Shown here piece after piece: positions 15,863-25,900 of a DNA stretch of 64,000 nucleotides. The notes below the pieces were generated by a model, which was not told where the DNA came from, searched no databases, and saw nothing but the letters and a program-made list of their open reading frames with translations. The position numbers and the translations under genes were made by a program. The DNA is taken from the NCBI RefSeq assembly GCF_020731415.2, contig NZ_CP088274.1:124001-188000 (forward strand), read 5' to 3'. Position 1 is the first letter of the stretch. The number at the start of each line of letters is the position of its first letter. This stretch comes from Phyllobacterium sp. T1293. Its GTDB lineage: Bacteria > Pseudomonadota > Alphaproteobacteria > Rhizobiales > Rhizobiaceae.

Positions 15863-17631
15863 ATGCCACTCCTCGAAAATGCCATTCGAAGATCGAGGAT
15901 GCGGTGTGCGCGCGCTGCCAGTACCGGGTCGTGTGTCGCTATGACAAGCGTCTTGCCTTTGGACATCGCGAACAATCTTTCGGCAATATCATTAGCTGTC
16001 TCACTATCGAGATGCGCCGTTGGCTCATCGGCAAGGATGATCGACGCCTCAGCATTAGCGGCCGCACGGGCAAGAGCAAGACGCAGTGCTTCGCCCCCCG
16101 AAAGTCCAGCCCCTCCCTCACCGATTGCAGCCTTGCCACGAGCATTGGCAACATTATCGAGAGCAGACTGATGCAGAGCCGCCTCGACCGCTTGCCCATC
16201 GATGTTGGGGCGCCCCAGGGAAATATTTGCAGAGACGGTGCCAGCAAAAATATGCGGTCTTTGCCCAACCCAGGCAATCTTTTTGCGCGCCTCCACAGCA
16301 TTTGTCGCCACGGACAGGCCAGCGATAGCAATATCTCCGCATTCCAGTGGCGCAAGACCAGCAATCAGAGCCAACAACGTCGATTTTCCCGATCCGCTTG
16401 GCCCAAGCAGCGCAACAGTTCCACCAGAAGCAATATCAAAGCTGATATCCTCAAAGACTGGCAGTTGTTTATCGGCATAGCGGAATGTGAGACCTCTGAT
16501 CTGAACCGCTGATGTTCCGGACGATTGAACGGCAGTTTTTTGCTGATGGCCCTTTGCATTTTTTGCGCCTGGCACCTCAGTGCCACCGACCGCAAGCTTG
16601 CGTAGCGCGTCCAGCGCAGTTTCTCCGGCAGCTCGGTCGTGCCAGACAGACGAGAGTTCACGCAGAGGCTCAAAAAACGCCGGAGCGAGCAGGAGGATAA
16701 ACAGCCCTTCGCTCAGTGAAAGTCGGCCGCTCCATGTGCCGAAATCCAGCTGCCCGAGAAGATGAAAGCCGACATAAACAGCCACCATGGCAACGCCGAG
16801 CGCCGCAAACAACTCAAGAACCGCCGAGGACAGAAAGGCGATGCGCAACACGGCCATTGTCCGCATCCGCAAGGATTCCGCATCGTCTCGCAGACGCTTT
16901 GCTGTCCTATCAACAGCGCCGAGCGAACGGATCGTGGCAAGCCCGCGCAGCCGATCCAGCAGAAATGCATTCATTCCGCCAACCTCGACCAATTGTGCTT
17001 CGCTCGCCGCCTTGGCACGCCAGCCGATAAGCGCCATGAAAACAGGAATAAGCGGCGCTGCCACAAGCAGAACGATAGCGGCGGCCCAGGAGAGCGGCAG
17101 AACACAAAGAATGATGGCGACCGGGACCACCGTTGCCTTGAACCTCGCGGGACCAAAGCGCGCGAGATAGGGTACGACCGCCTCAGCCTGTTCCGTCAGA
17201 ATGCTTGCCGCAGCACCCGAGGCTATCCGATCAGGATCAAGCGGCGAACGGCGAGCCAGAACTGCAACGGCGTCTACCCGCAGTTCCGAAAGAGCAGCGC
17301 GCGCAGCACGAAAAGCCAGTCGGTTTCCCAGCGCATCGATCAACGCACGTACTATTCCAATCAGAAGGACGCCAGCAGCGAGCCATATTATGCCGGATAT
17401 CGCGTTACCGGTCGCGATCTGGCCGACAGCGATGCTCAAAAGCCCTGCCTGCGGCAACCACAGGAGAGAGCCAGCAGCCTGAATGAAGGCTGCACGTCTT
17501 ACCTGACCGCCGCGGTTAACCGCTGAAGTTTGACCAGTGCTAACGGAGGTTTGTTCGACGCGCGGAGAGCCGCTGGCTACCGTAGTACCGGCCCGCAAAG
17601 CTGTCGAGGAACTCAACGCGTCGACTGACAT
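15859..17631 (-). CDS. cydD: CydD subunit of the thiol/haem-related ABC exporter for bd oxidase assembly
   Basis: The partner of CydC (590 residues). A Ser/Thr-rich cytoplasmic leader of about 43 residues precedes the membrane domain (about 45-330), and LSALRELRVD-like coupling regions lie within it. The ATPase domain has Walker A GPSGSGKST, the Q-loop WVGQRPHIFAGTV typical of CydD, signature LSGGEALRLALARAA and Walker B IILADEPTAHLD. The gene starts 3 bases after the stop codon of the upstream regulator gene, so regulator and exporter share a transcript. Confidence 0.95.
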   Translation of the reverse strand: MSVDALSSSTALRAGTTVASGSPRVEQTSVSTGQTSAVNRGGQVRRAAFIQAAGSLLWLPQAGLLSIAVGQIATGNAISGIIWLAAGVLLIGIVRALIDALGNRLAFRAARAALSELRVDAVAVLARRSPLDPDRIASGAAASILTEQAEAVVPYLARFGPARFKATVVPVAIILCVLPLSWAAAIVLLVAAPLIPVFMALIGWRAKAASEAQLVEVGGMNAFLLDRLRGLATIRSLGAVDRTAKRLRDDAESLRMRTMAVLRIAFLSSAVLELFAALGVAMVAVYVGFHLLGQLDFGTWSGRLSLSEGLFILLLAPAFFEPLRELSSVWHDRAAGETALDALRKLAVGGTEVPGAKNAKGHQQKTAVQSSGTSAVQIRGLTFRYADKQLPVFEDISFDIASGGTVALLGPSGSGKSTLLALIAGLAPLECGDIAIAGLSVATNAVEARKKIAWVGQRPHIFAGTVSANISLGRPNIDGQAVEAALHQSALDNVANARGKAAIGEGGAGLSGGEALRLALARAAANAEASIILADEPTAHLDSETANDIAERLFAMSKGKTLVIATHDPVLAARAHRILDLRMAFSRSGI

Positions 17632-17634
17632 CGG

Positions 17635-18207
17635 TTATGCCCTGTCCAGATTGCGTTTGGAACGACCGAGTGAAACGATCTTGTCCTTCGCCTCGAGCAA
17701 TCGCGTCACCTTGGCCCCAAGTGTAAGCAATGTTGCAAGACGATCAGTTTCGAGCTTCTTCACATCATCATACCAAGTTGTCAGACGTTCGATAAGGCCA
17801 TGCATTTCCGCCATGCGTTCCTGAGCGTGGCGTTCGGCATCGCTTGCGGGCTGCTGCATGAGAATCTCGCGCAAAACAGAAAGTGTTGGATCGACCTCCC
17901 GTTTCTTTCGCTCTTCAGCAAGTGTTCGCAAAATCTGCCAGACATCGTCAGGTGTCGTAAAAAAGTCCCGGCGATCATCCGGGAGATGTTTCAGCAGAAC
18001 CAAGTTCCATGCCTGCAATTCGCGCAAACTCATCGAAACATTGGACCTGGAAATACCAAGGGAATCGACAATCTGGTCCGCGTTCAATGGCTCAGGAGAG
18101 ACATAGAGCAACGCGTAAATCTGACCGACGGTACGGTTAATGCCCCAGCGGCTACCCATTTCACCAAAATGCAGGACGAAGGATTGAACGAGAGGAGGAA
18201 GGTTCAT
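17635..18207 (-). CDS. GbsR/MarR-like transcriptional regulator of the cyd operon
   Basis: A 190-residue winged-helix regulator of the GbsR type. The wHTH lies at about 20-90: NRTVGQIYALLYVSPEPLNADQIVDSLGISRSNVSMSLRELQAWNLV is the recognisable helix-turn-helix with RSNVSMSLREL as recognition helix, followed by a wing (LPDDRRDFF). A long coiled-coil-like C-terminal region (100-180) should dimerise. ATG at 18207 is preferred (AGGA 8 bases upstream) over an earlier TTG at 18225. It is the first gene of the operon with cydDCABX, and a perfect 20-bp palindrome lies 24-43 bases before its start. Control of bd oxidase by this protein is inferred from gene order. Confidence 0.88.
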   Translation of the reverse strand: MNLPPLVQSFVLHFGEMGSRWGINRTVGQIYALLYVSPEPLNADQIVDSLGISRSNVSMSLRELQAWNLVLLKHLPDDRRDFFTTPDDVWQILRTLAEERKKREVDPTLSVLREILMQQPASDAERHAQERMAEMHGLIERLTTWYDDVKKLETDRLATLLTLGAKVTRLLEAKDKIVSLGRSKRNLDRA

Positions 18208-18230
18208 CGGCGATTCCTGATGCAACAGTT

Positions 18231-18250
18231 ATTTCAGTAATTACTGAAAT
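18231..18250. promoter_or_regulatory. Perfect 20-bp palindrome, probable operator of the cyd operon
   Basis: ATTTCAGTAATTACTGAAAT is perfectly palindromic over 20 bases and lies immediately upstream of the GbsR/MarR-like gene. A possible minus-strand -35 (TTGTCA, 18265-18260) lies 10 bases beyond it, which would place the palindrome across the -10 region. Its length and symmetry fit a dimeric winged-helix repressor. Nothing else is evident in 18251-18344. Confidence 0.75.
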
Positions 18251-18344
18251 TACAATATTTGACAAAGAAGCCCGATGCAAGTGGAGGGAAAGCTAACGCG
18301 TCATTCTCTCGCAGGTCGCGAATTTTATAACATCAATTCAAAGG

Positions 18345-18381
18345 CTTAAAAAAAGAAACCCAGCCGTCGCCAGCTGGGTTT
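18345..18381 (-). terminator. Intrinsic terminator of the efe operon
   Basis: AAACCCAGC (18356-18364) and GCTGGGTTT (18373-18381) form a 9-bp stem. On the minus strand the hairpin runs into CTTTTTTTAAG. It lies about 30 bases after the efeM stop. Confidence 0.85.
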
Positions 18382-18409
18382 CAAAAAGAATAATGAACGA
18401 TTGTGCGGT

Positions 18410-19237
18410 TTAATTCAAGCCAAGCTTGCCGCGCAGGGTCGAAAGATCTTCGGCCAACGTGTTAACAGCGGCGGCCAGCACTGTGCGATCATCATCAGTC
18501 AGCTTGTCATAAAGCTCGTAACCTTCGGCGGTCTTGTACTTCGACAAAGTCTTGTCGACAGTATCAAAATTGCCCGAAACCTTGGTCACAAATGCACTGT
18601 CATCCTTTTCGATCAAGGGGCGAACCAGATCGAAAATCTTGCGGGAACCATCAAAGTTTGCCTTGAAGTCCCACAGATCCGTATGGCTGTAGCGGTCTTC
18701 TTCACCGGAAATCTTGGTTGCAGCCACTTCTTCCATTAGTGCAGCAGCGCCGCCCACAACTTTTTCGGGCGGGAATGTCAATTCGGTGATGCGCTTGTGG
18801 AGTTCCACCACATCCGCCTGAAGCTTGTCAGCAAAGTCTTTCAGGCCTTCCGTGCTGTTCTGGCTGAAAAGGCCATATTCAAGCCGATGGAAACCGGTGA
18901 AAGCAGGATCTTTCTCCGCCTGTTCGTGATCATCAGCACGGGAGTCAATCGAGCCATCAAGATCGCTGAAAAGTTCAGCCACTGGTTCCACGATTTCGTA
19001 GTTCATGCGGGTTGGCGCGTAAAGCTTCTTGGCCTTCTCCAAATCCCCGGCCTTAATGGCATCGGTAAAAGCCTTTGTCTCGTTGACGAGCTTCTCAAGA
19101 TTCTCGCCAATGAAAAGCTTGTACTCGGCAATCGGCCCTACGAGATCGAGAGGGGAGACTTCCGCGTTAGCAGCACGCGGTGCTACCGCAGCGGTTATGG
19201 CAAAGACACTTGCTGTAAGGTAGGCGCTTAGTTTCAT
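18410..19237 (-). CDS. efeM: EfeM-like periplasmic iron-uptake protein (M75/imelysin-type)
   Basis: A 275-residue secreted protein with a clear signal peptide (about 1-25, ending PRAANAE). The rest is the helical M75/imelysin-like domain found in the C-terminal part of EfeO, with the conserved metal-site motif FHRLEYG (HxxE) and a later RYSHTDLWDF segment. The cupredoxin domain of EfeO is missing, which matches the shorter EfeM form. It probably binds iron for the EfeU permease or helps EfeO. It is the last gene of the efe operon, 11 bases after efeB, with a ribosome site GAAGGAG. Confidence 0.85.
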   Translation of the reverse strand: MKLSAYLTASVFAITAAVAPRAANAEVSPLDLVGPIAEYKLFIGENLEKLVNETKAFTDAIKAGDLEKAKKLYAPTRMNYEIVEPVAELFSDLDGSIDSRADDHEQAEKDPAFTGFHRLEYGLFSQNSTEGLKDFADKLQADVVELHKRITELTFPPEKVVGGAAALMEEVAATKISGEEDRYSHTDLWDFKANFDGSRKIFDLVRPLIEKDDSAFVTKVSGNFDTVDKTLSKYKTAEGYELYDKLTDDDRTVLAAAVNTLAEDLSTLRGKLGLN

Positions 19238-19248
19238 AGATAGCTCCT

Positions 19249-20562
19249 TCAGGATTTGGTGAGTGTTGGAGTATGGCCGGCTGCTTCCAGTAATGATCGG
19301 CCAAGAAAATCATCGGCATTGACAACGCCGGGCAGGGTAAAGAAAAAACCGCCGCCAATCGGCTTGATATATTCCTCAAGCGGTTCGCCATTCAGCTTGT
19401 TCTGAACGGCAATAAACCCCTTCTCGAGATCAGCCTGATAAGCGATGAACAGCAGCCCTTGCTCGAGCTGACCGGATTTGCTTACACCGTTTGAATAGTT
19501 GAACGGGCGGCGCAGGATCAGGTGCGCGTCAGACCCCTTTGCGCGGTCATTTGCCAGCCTGATATGCGCATCCAGCGGTGTAACCGTACCTTCCGCATCC
19601 TTCGCATAGTCAGGCACTTCTATTTCGGTGCGCCCACCAAATGGCGCTCCGCTTGGCTTGAGCCGTCCGATGATGCGCTCCTGTTCACCCAGCGGCGTAC
19701 GGTCCCACCGCTCGACAAAATTGCGGATGATCCGGATCACCTGATAGGTACCATTACGCGCCCAAGCGGGCTCGTCGCCACTGCCTTGAACCCAGACAAT
19801 CCTATCCATCAATTCGGTATTGCCAGCATCCGGGTTTGCCGATCCATCCCGGAAGCCAAGGAAGTTGCGCGCACTCTGGTGTGTGCCATCAGGGCTGCGC
19901 GGCAAAACAGGCACGGAGCCTTCCTGCTTCCAGCGCAAAACCATCAAATCAGGCAGATTTTTCAGGATATCGCGCAGCGCATGAATATTGGTATCGGGTG
20001 TATTTGACGATATCTGCAACGAGAGATCGCCATGGCATAGTGATTGATCCAGCGCATCATTTGTGAATGCCTTCATACGGGAAAGGCGGACAGGCTTATG
20101 CGGTAAAAGCCAGTCACGTTGATCGAAGAACGACGCTCCCAGCGAGACAGTCATTGTCAGATTGTCAGGCAGAACCACGGGGCCAAGAATGCCATTGTCA
20201 GCCGGAGGCAGTTTGTCATCGAGTGCGGGAGGCGTGCCACCCTTCATCAGGAAGGCAATACGAGCCGAAAGGGTTCTGAAAAGCCGCTCAACATCTTCCG
20301 GTTTGCTTGCCAGAACCCGGAAAGACGCCACCATACCTGCCGCAGGACGCGGTGTTACGATGCCAGACTGATATTGTCCGTTGAAGGGTTGCTGCTCCAG
20401 CATTTTGTCACTGACAGGCGCATCTGTGACCTGTTCGCCATGACTTTCTGCAGCATGTGCGCCGGTAACACCGGCGGCCAGCACACTACCCGCTGCACCA
20501 ACACCAAGCAAAAGATTGCGGCGGTTGGTGATAAAAGACTGTGCGTCGTTGTCTTTTGCCAT
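19249..20562 (-). CDS. efeB: EfeB, Tat-exported DyP-type haem peroxidase of the iron uptake system
   Basis: A 437-residue periplasmic peroxidase that works with EfeU and EfeO in ferrous-iron (possibly haem-iron) uptake. The N-terminus has a twin-arginine signal (NRRNLLLGVGAAGS, residues 13-26). The DyP catalytic motif GFRDGSANP carries the distal Asp, and DAHIRLAN carries the likely proximal haem-ligating His. GGFFFTLPG near the C-terminus is also typical. It lies between efeO (14 bases away) and efeM in one operon. Confidence 0.94.
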   Translation of the reverse strand: MAKDNDAQSFITNRRNLLLGVGAAGSVLAAGVTGAHAAESHGEQVTDAPVSDKMLEQQPFNGQYQSGIVTPRPAAGMVASFRVLASKPEDVERLFRTLSARIAFLMKGGTPPALDDKLPPADNGILGPVVLPDNLTMTVSLGASFFDQRDWLLPHKPVRLSRMKAFTNDALDQSLCHGDLSLQISSNTPDTNIHALRDILKNLPDLMVLRWKQEGSVPVLPRSPDGTHQSARNFLGFRDGSANPDAGNTELMDRIVWVQGSGDEPAWARNGTYQVIRIIRNFVERWDRTPLGEQERIIGRLKPSGAPFGGRTEIEVPDYAKDAEGTVTPLDAHIRLANDRAKGSDAHLILRRPFNYSNGVSKSGQLEQGLLFIAYQADLEKGFIAVQNKLNGEPLEEYIKPIGGGFFFTLPGVVNADDFLGRSLLEAAGHTPTLTKS

Positions 20563-20576
20563 GCTTGCTTCTCGTC

Positions 20577-21764
20577 CTATTCCAAACCAACAGCGGCATT
20601 GAGCTTACCGATGGAATCGGCGAGCGCCTGCATCTGCATAGCCAGCGCCTTTTTACTGTCGGCATTCACGTCGCTGTACGACGGGAAACCACCCGGACCG
20701 CGCAGTGCCTTGAGCGCACTATCAACAGCCGCTAACCGAGCTTCGATATCGGCAATAACAGTAGGCGAACCCTGAGCAACAACCGGCTTCATCAGCGCCA
20801 TCATGCGTGAGACACCGGCGAGATTGGCTTCAAAATCGGCAAGATCAGTCTGTGAATAGTGATCTTCACCCGCGGTAATCCTTGTGCTGGCAATAGTGCC
20901 AATCAAACGGGCGGCACCGCTGGCAATCTGGTCTGGCGGAATGCGCAGTGACCGCGCACGATCCTTGAGGGCAGTAACGTCAGCCAGCAATTTGGCGGAA
21001 ACGGGTGCCAAGCCATCGAGATTCTTGACCGAATAGAGCCCGTATTCGATGCGGTGAAAACCGGTAAATCCGGCATCCGCCTCGCGCTTTTCAAGATAAT
21101 CGGCAACAGGATCAATCGCATTGTGCAGATCGGCGAAACGATCCGCCATCGGCTCAAGCTGCATGTAGGGCAGACGCGCCTTCTGGTAGAGGTCTCGCGC
21201 CTTGTCGATGTCTCCAGCCTTGATCGCATCGTCGAGCGCCTGAACGCCCTTCACAAGCGCGCTCGTCTGCGTCGCAAGAAACACCTGATATTCGGCCAGT
21301 GGGCCGACAAATGCCACGAGTGCCGGTCGTGCTGCGGCCGCATCCGCTTCTGCTGACGGTGTTACAGTCAGGGTCCCGCGCGGATTGTTGAGAAGACCGC
21401 AGGTGATTTCGTACTTGCCCGCGTTCAGTTTGGCCGTCAGCGTCTGCGTGAAGCCCGGAACAATATTCTCCCGCTCTTCCAGAACCATGACGCCGTCAAG
21501 GATTTCCCATTCGAGCGCGCGGTCAGATTTATTGACGATTTTGAATGTCGTACGGCCGGCAGGTACGGTCAGGGCATTCGGATCACATTTGCCTTCGCTG
21601 ATCGTAACAGTAACCGCGCCGTCAGCCGGGCCAGTTTTGACCTTTGTCGAAGCATAGTAAAACGCGGCACCACCGGCAACGACAAGCAGGCCAGCACCGA
21701 CAACGGCAAACTTCATCAGCTTTTGTGATGGTGGAGGAGAAGACGGATTTGTATTGGCTGCCAT
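20577..21764 (-). CDS. efeO: EfeO, periplasmic cupredoxin-M75 iron-binding protein
   Basis: A 395-residue two-domain protein anchored or exported by an N-terminal hydrophobic segment (about 17-38; KFAVVGAGLLVVAGGAAFYYA). The cupredoxin-like domain spans about 45-135 and ends in the copper-site-like segment YEITCGLLNNPRGTLTV. The M75 domain (about 150-395) carries FHRIEYGLYS (HxxE) and HYSQTDLADF, as in EfeM. In the family, EfeO receives iron and passes it to the EfeU permease. The gene starts 9 bases downstream of efeU. Confidence 0.94.
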   Translation of the reverse strand: MAANTNPSSPPPSQKLMKFAVVGAGLLVVAGGAAFYYASTKVKTGPADGAVTVTISEGKCDPNALTVPAGRTTFKIVNKSDRALEWEILDGVMVLEERENIVPGFTQTLTAKLNAGKYEITCGLLNNPRGTLTVTPSAEADAAAARPALVAFVGPLAEYQVFLATQTSALVKGVQALDDAIKAGDIDKARDLYQKARLPYMQLEPMADRFADLHNAIDPVADYLEKREADAGFTGFHRIEYGLYSVKNLDGLAPVSAKLLADVTALKDRARSLRIPPDQIASGAARLIGTIASTRITAGEDHYSQTDLADFEANLAGVSRMMALMKPVVAQGSPTVIADIEARLAAVDSALKALRGPGGFPSYSDVNADSKKALAMQMQALADSIGKLNAAVGLE

Positions 21765-21773
21765 GAAAAGCTT

Positions 21774-22616
21774 TCAATGAGTTGGTCGCGACGCCGCAAC
21801 TGCGCTTTGACGCTGAGGTGCGGGCCGTAGAAAAAAGAACAGGCTAATGGCGAGAAATGCGACATAGGCAATGACCTCACCCAGTGTCGGCATATCCTGA
21901 TAACCAAACATGCCTGAAAGCAGTGTGCCGAAAGTACTACTGACCGGCAGCACGTCGCTCAAATCGATCACAACAGTCTGCAAACTGTTCCAGACACCTG
22001 CCTCGTGCAGATGGCGCAGTGACCCGGCAAGGATACCCGCAGCAACAACCAGGATGAACAGGCCAGTCCAGTAGAAAAAGCGCTTCAAATTAAGGCGGAC
22101 ACCACCGGCATATATGCCGTAGCCGAGACAAATGGAGACAATGATACCCAACAGCGCCCCAAGCGGCGCATCGGAGTTTGCACTCTGTTCAAAAATGGCC
22201 AGCAGGAAGAACACGGATTCAAGACCTTCGCGGGCGACCGCAAAGAACACCATGGCAACAAGCGCCGCACCTTGCCCCGACGAATGAGCGAGTGCTTCGT
22301 CGATAGACGTATGCAATTCGGATTTGATCGAGCGCGCAGCCTTGCGCATCCAGAAAACCATCGATGACAAAACAATGACGGCAATAAAACCGACGATTGC
22401 CTCAAAAAACTCCTGCGCCTTCTGCGGGAATTGGGCGCTAACCATCTGGAGGCCGGCACCCACGAACAGCGAAAGCGCAACGGCCAACAAAATGCCAACC
22501 CACACTGCGGGCATCCACGAGCCACGACCCGTCTGCTTCAAATAACTTGCAACAATGCCAACAATCAGCGCGGCCTCAATGCCCTCGCGCAGCATAATCA
22601 AAAATGGAACAAGCAT
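21774..22616 (-). CDS. efeU: EfeU, FTR1-family iron permease
   Basis: A 280-residue inner-membrane permease with seven or so hydrophobic helices. Both REGxE iron-transfer motifs are intact: REGIEA near residue 10 in the first helix and REGLES near 140. ATG at 22616 was chosen over an earlier TTG, with GAGGA 9 bases upstream. It is the first gene of efeU-efeO-efeB-efeM. The promoter region carries an Irr-type dyad, so expression is probably iron-responsive. Confidence 0.94.
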   Translation of the reverse strand: MLVPFLIMLREGIEAALIVGIVASYLKQTGRGSWMPAVWVGILLAVALSLFVGAGLQMVSAQFPQKAQEFFEAIVGFIAVIVLSSMVFWMRKAARSIKSELHTSIDEALAHSSGQGAALVAMVFFAVAREGLESVFFLLAIFEQSANSDAPLGALLGIIVSICLGYGIYAGGVRLNLKRFFYWTGLFILVVAAGILAGSLRHLHEAGVWNSLQTVVIDLSDVLPVSSTFGTLLSGMFGYQDMPTLGEVIAYVAFLAISLFFFLRPAPQRQSAVAASRPTH

Positions 22617-22699
22617 TAAAACCAATCCTCGGCGCTGACAGCCCGATGTTGTACAGCGCAGGGCAAGTCATAAACCGGGACGAAAAACGAAGCAATAAC

Positions 22700-22720
22700 A
22701 ATATATTAGAAGAATTCTAA
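22700..22720 (-). promoter_or_regulatory. Iron-control-element-like dyad (Irr type) upstream of efeU
   Basis: TTAGAA-GAA-TTCTAA (22706-22720) is a perfect 6-3-6 dyad of the kind bound by the haem-responsive regulator Irr in Rhizobiales. A -10-like TATATT (22705-22700 on the minus strand) touches it, so a bound protein would cover the promoter. It lies about 90 bases before efeU. The rest of the 326-base gap 22617-22942 shows nothing assignable, and no clear terminator for the upstream oxoprolinase gene. Confidence 0.7.
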
Positions 22721-22942
22721 GAAGGCGTAGAGGTAAAATTCTGTAATCTTTTCCGTATGTTGAGTTATTTAGTCCACTATTTTGCGACATTAAATTGGTC
22801 GACTTTGAGTGTAGGCAGATCACCCAGATCAGAGAAGATGAGCTATTCACACAGGTTTTCCCAGCGCGTGGCAGCACTCATCCAAATATCTGCAGCAGTC
22901 GCGCCTCTCTTCACTCAGGAAGAAAGGCGCTTTTCAGAACCA

Positions 22943-25900
22943 TCAATTCTCCGGCTTGCCGTAGCCACCACCGGTTGGGGTGACAATGACAAACGCCTCG
23001 CCAGCTTCGAGAACCGTGTGGGCGCAACCCTGAAGCTCTTCCACCCTACCGTCCTTGCGACGCACAGCATTTGTCCCGGTCTGTCCGGGTTCGCCGCCCT
23101 TCAGACCAAAGGGTGCAACCCGGCGATGACCGGAGAGTATAGCAAAGTCTAGCTTCTCCTGCGCGCGGATTGTCCGTTTCGTGCCATTGCCTGCGGACCA
23201 TTTGCCTTTGCCACCGGAATTCGGGCGGATATGGAAATCTTCCAGCACCACAGGAAAACGCGTCTCAAGAATTTCGGGATCGGTCAGACGCGAATTGGTC
23301 ATGTGCGTATGGATCGCATCGGCACCGTTATATCCGGGTCCCGCAGGCGCACCGGAACAGATGGTTTCATAGTACTGATATTGATCATTGCCGAAGGTAA
23401 GATTATTCATCGTCCCCTGAGCCGCCGCCTGAGCACCCACAGCCCCGAACAGACAGTTTGTCACCGCTTGGCTGACCTCGACATTACCAGCCACAACAGC
23501 GGCAGGATATTCCGGGGAGAGCATGGTTCCTTCGGGGACAATAATATGGATCGGACGCAGACAACCGGCATTCATCGGAATATCGCTCTGTACCAATGTA
23601 CGAAAGACATAGAGCACAGCGGCACGCGTCACCGGGCGCGGCGCGTTAAAATTGTCAGCGCGCTGCTCCGACGTGCCTGTGAAATCCACTGTTACCTCGC
23701 GGGCTGCTTTGTCGACTGATATGTTGACGACAATGCTGCACCCCTGATCCATTTCATAGGTAAAGCGGCCATCCTGTAATTGATCAAGCACGCGGCGCAC
23801 GCTTTCCGCCGCATTATCCTGTACATGCCCCATATAGGCCTCGACCACGTCCTCGCCAAAATGACTGATCATCTTGCGCAATTCGGCAACGCCCTTTTCA
23901 TTGGCGGCAACCTGCGCTTTCAGATCATTGACGTTCTGCAAGAGGGTACGCACCGGATAGCGGGCGCCGGTCAGAAGCGCAGCCAACTCTTCCTCGCAGA
24001 AGCGGCCACGATCGATCAGTTTGAAGTTGTCGATATAGACACCTTCTTCCTCAATTGTGGTAGCCAGTGGTGACATGGAACCCGGCGCAATGCCGCCAAT
24101 ATCCGCATGATGACCACGACTGGCGACCCAGAAGCGGATTGTCGTGCCGGCATCATCAAAAACCGGCGTACAGACAGTCAGATCCGGCAAGTGAGTACCA
24201 CCGTTATAGGGCGCATTAATCAAAAAGACGTCACCGGGATGAATGACCGGATTTTCGCGAATGGCTGCAGCTACGGACGCATCCATTGAGCCGAGATGCA
24301 CCGGCATATGCGGCGCATTGGCAACAAGATTTCCTTCCGCATCAAAAACGGCGCAGGAGAAATCCAGCCGCTCCTTGATGTTGACGGAATAGGCGGTGTT
24401 TTGCAGCGTAACGCCCATCTGCTCGGCGATGGACATAAAGAGATTGTTGAAAATCTCCAGCATCACCGGATCAGCTTTGGTGCCGATAGCTGAACGGTCA
24501 GGCAAAGCCTTGATACGTTTAAGGACGATATGATCCTTGGCCGTCAGTTCCGCCTGCCAGCCGTCTTCAATGACGATGGTCTGATTCGGCTCAATGATGA
24601 TCGCCGGACCGGCAAGGCGCTGTCCGGGTTTCATTGCATCACGCAACACCACTGCTGCATCTTGGGCGCTGCCTTGCGAGTAGAAACTGTTACGCCTTAC
24701 AATATCCGGCTCGCCCGTTGCGGTTGCATCCACCGATGTTTCGGCTTGCCCTGCACCACCGCCGACGGTCTCCACCTCAACGGCATCGATGACAAGCGCC
24801 TTGTTTTCGGCGACAAAGCCAAAGCGGCGCTTGTGCAAGATCTCAAATTCGCGGCGCATGCGGCTGATATCGTCATGTTCAGGGAAGGTCGCCTCAACCG
24901 CCAGCACCGTATCAGTACCGGCATAACGGATATGGGCGCGCACAATGCTGCTGATTTCACTCTCGGCAATACCCTGCGCATAGAGTTCGGCGAGACATTC
25001 ATGCTGAAGTTCCTCTGCCAGAACAGCAAGCGGGGCAGGGGCGGCAGGATCAAGCGCCACGCCCAATGCCTTTTGCCGCGTGGCGCGAATGTCTGCGAGA
25101 CCCATGCCATAGGCCGAAAGCAAGCCGGACATGGGATGAACAAGGATGCTTTTCATCCCAAGTGCGTCGGCAACCAGACAGGCGTGCTGTCCACCCGCAC
25201 CGCCAAAGCAACTCAATGCATAGCGCGTGACATCATAGCCGCGCTGTACGGAAATTTTCTTGATGGCCTCAACCATATTGGCAACCGCAATCCGGATGAA
25301 ACCATCAGCCACATCCTCGGGGCTGCGCCCATCTCCGATCCGGTTTGCCAGTTCGGTGAAGCGGGCTTTCACCACATCGACATCCAGCGGTTCGTTTTGA
25401 TCTGGACCGAAGATCGGCGGGAAAAATTCGGGCAGGAGCTTGCCAACCATGACATTGGCGTCAGTCACAGCCAGCGGACCACCGTTGCGATAGCAGGCAG
25501 GCCCCGGATTGGCGCCGGCCGAATCCGGTCCAACACGGAATCGTCCCGCATCGAAATGCAGGATCGAGCCGCCACCAGCAGCCACCGTATGGATCAGCAT
25601 CATCGGCGCACGAACCCGAACCCCTGCAACTTCGGTCTCAAAAGCCCGTTCATATTCGCCGTCAAAATGCGCCACATCGGTGGATGTTCCACCCATGTCG
25701 AAGCCGATGACATTGGGGAAACCTGCCTCTTCACCGGTTCTGGCCAGACCAACCACGCCGCCCGCCGGACCAGACAGGATTGCATCCTTGCCCTGAAACA
25801 TATCGGCGGCTGTCAGACCACCCGATGACATCATGAACATGACGCGGGCGCCTGTGCGGGCAATGTCCAACTCCTTGGAAACCTGTGCCACATAGCGGCG

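Noticed and set aside
16762..17526. A 254-codon + strand frame inside cydD
   Set aside because: It is antisense to a clear ABC transporter domain, and its composition (Arg/Gln/Ser-rich) is typical of a shadow frame.
24530..25828. A 432-codon open frame on the + strand opposite the oxoprolinase gene
   Set aside because: It is the antisense shadow of a confidently assigned 1205-residue protein; it has basic, Cys/His-rich composition and no recognisable family.
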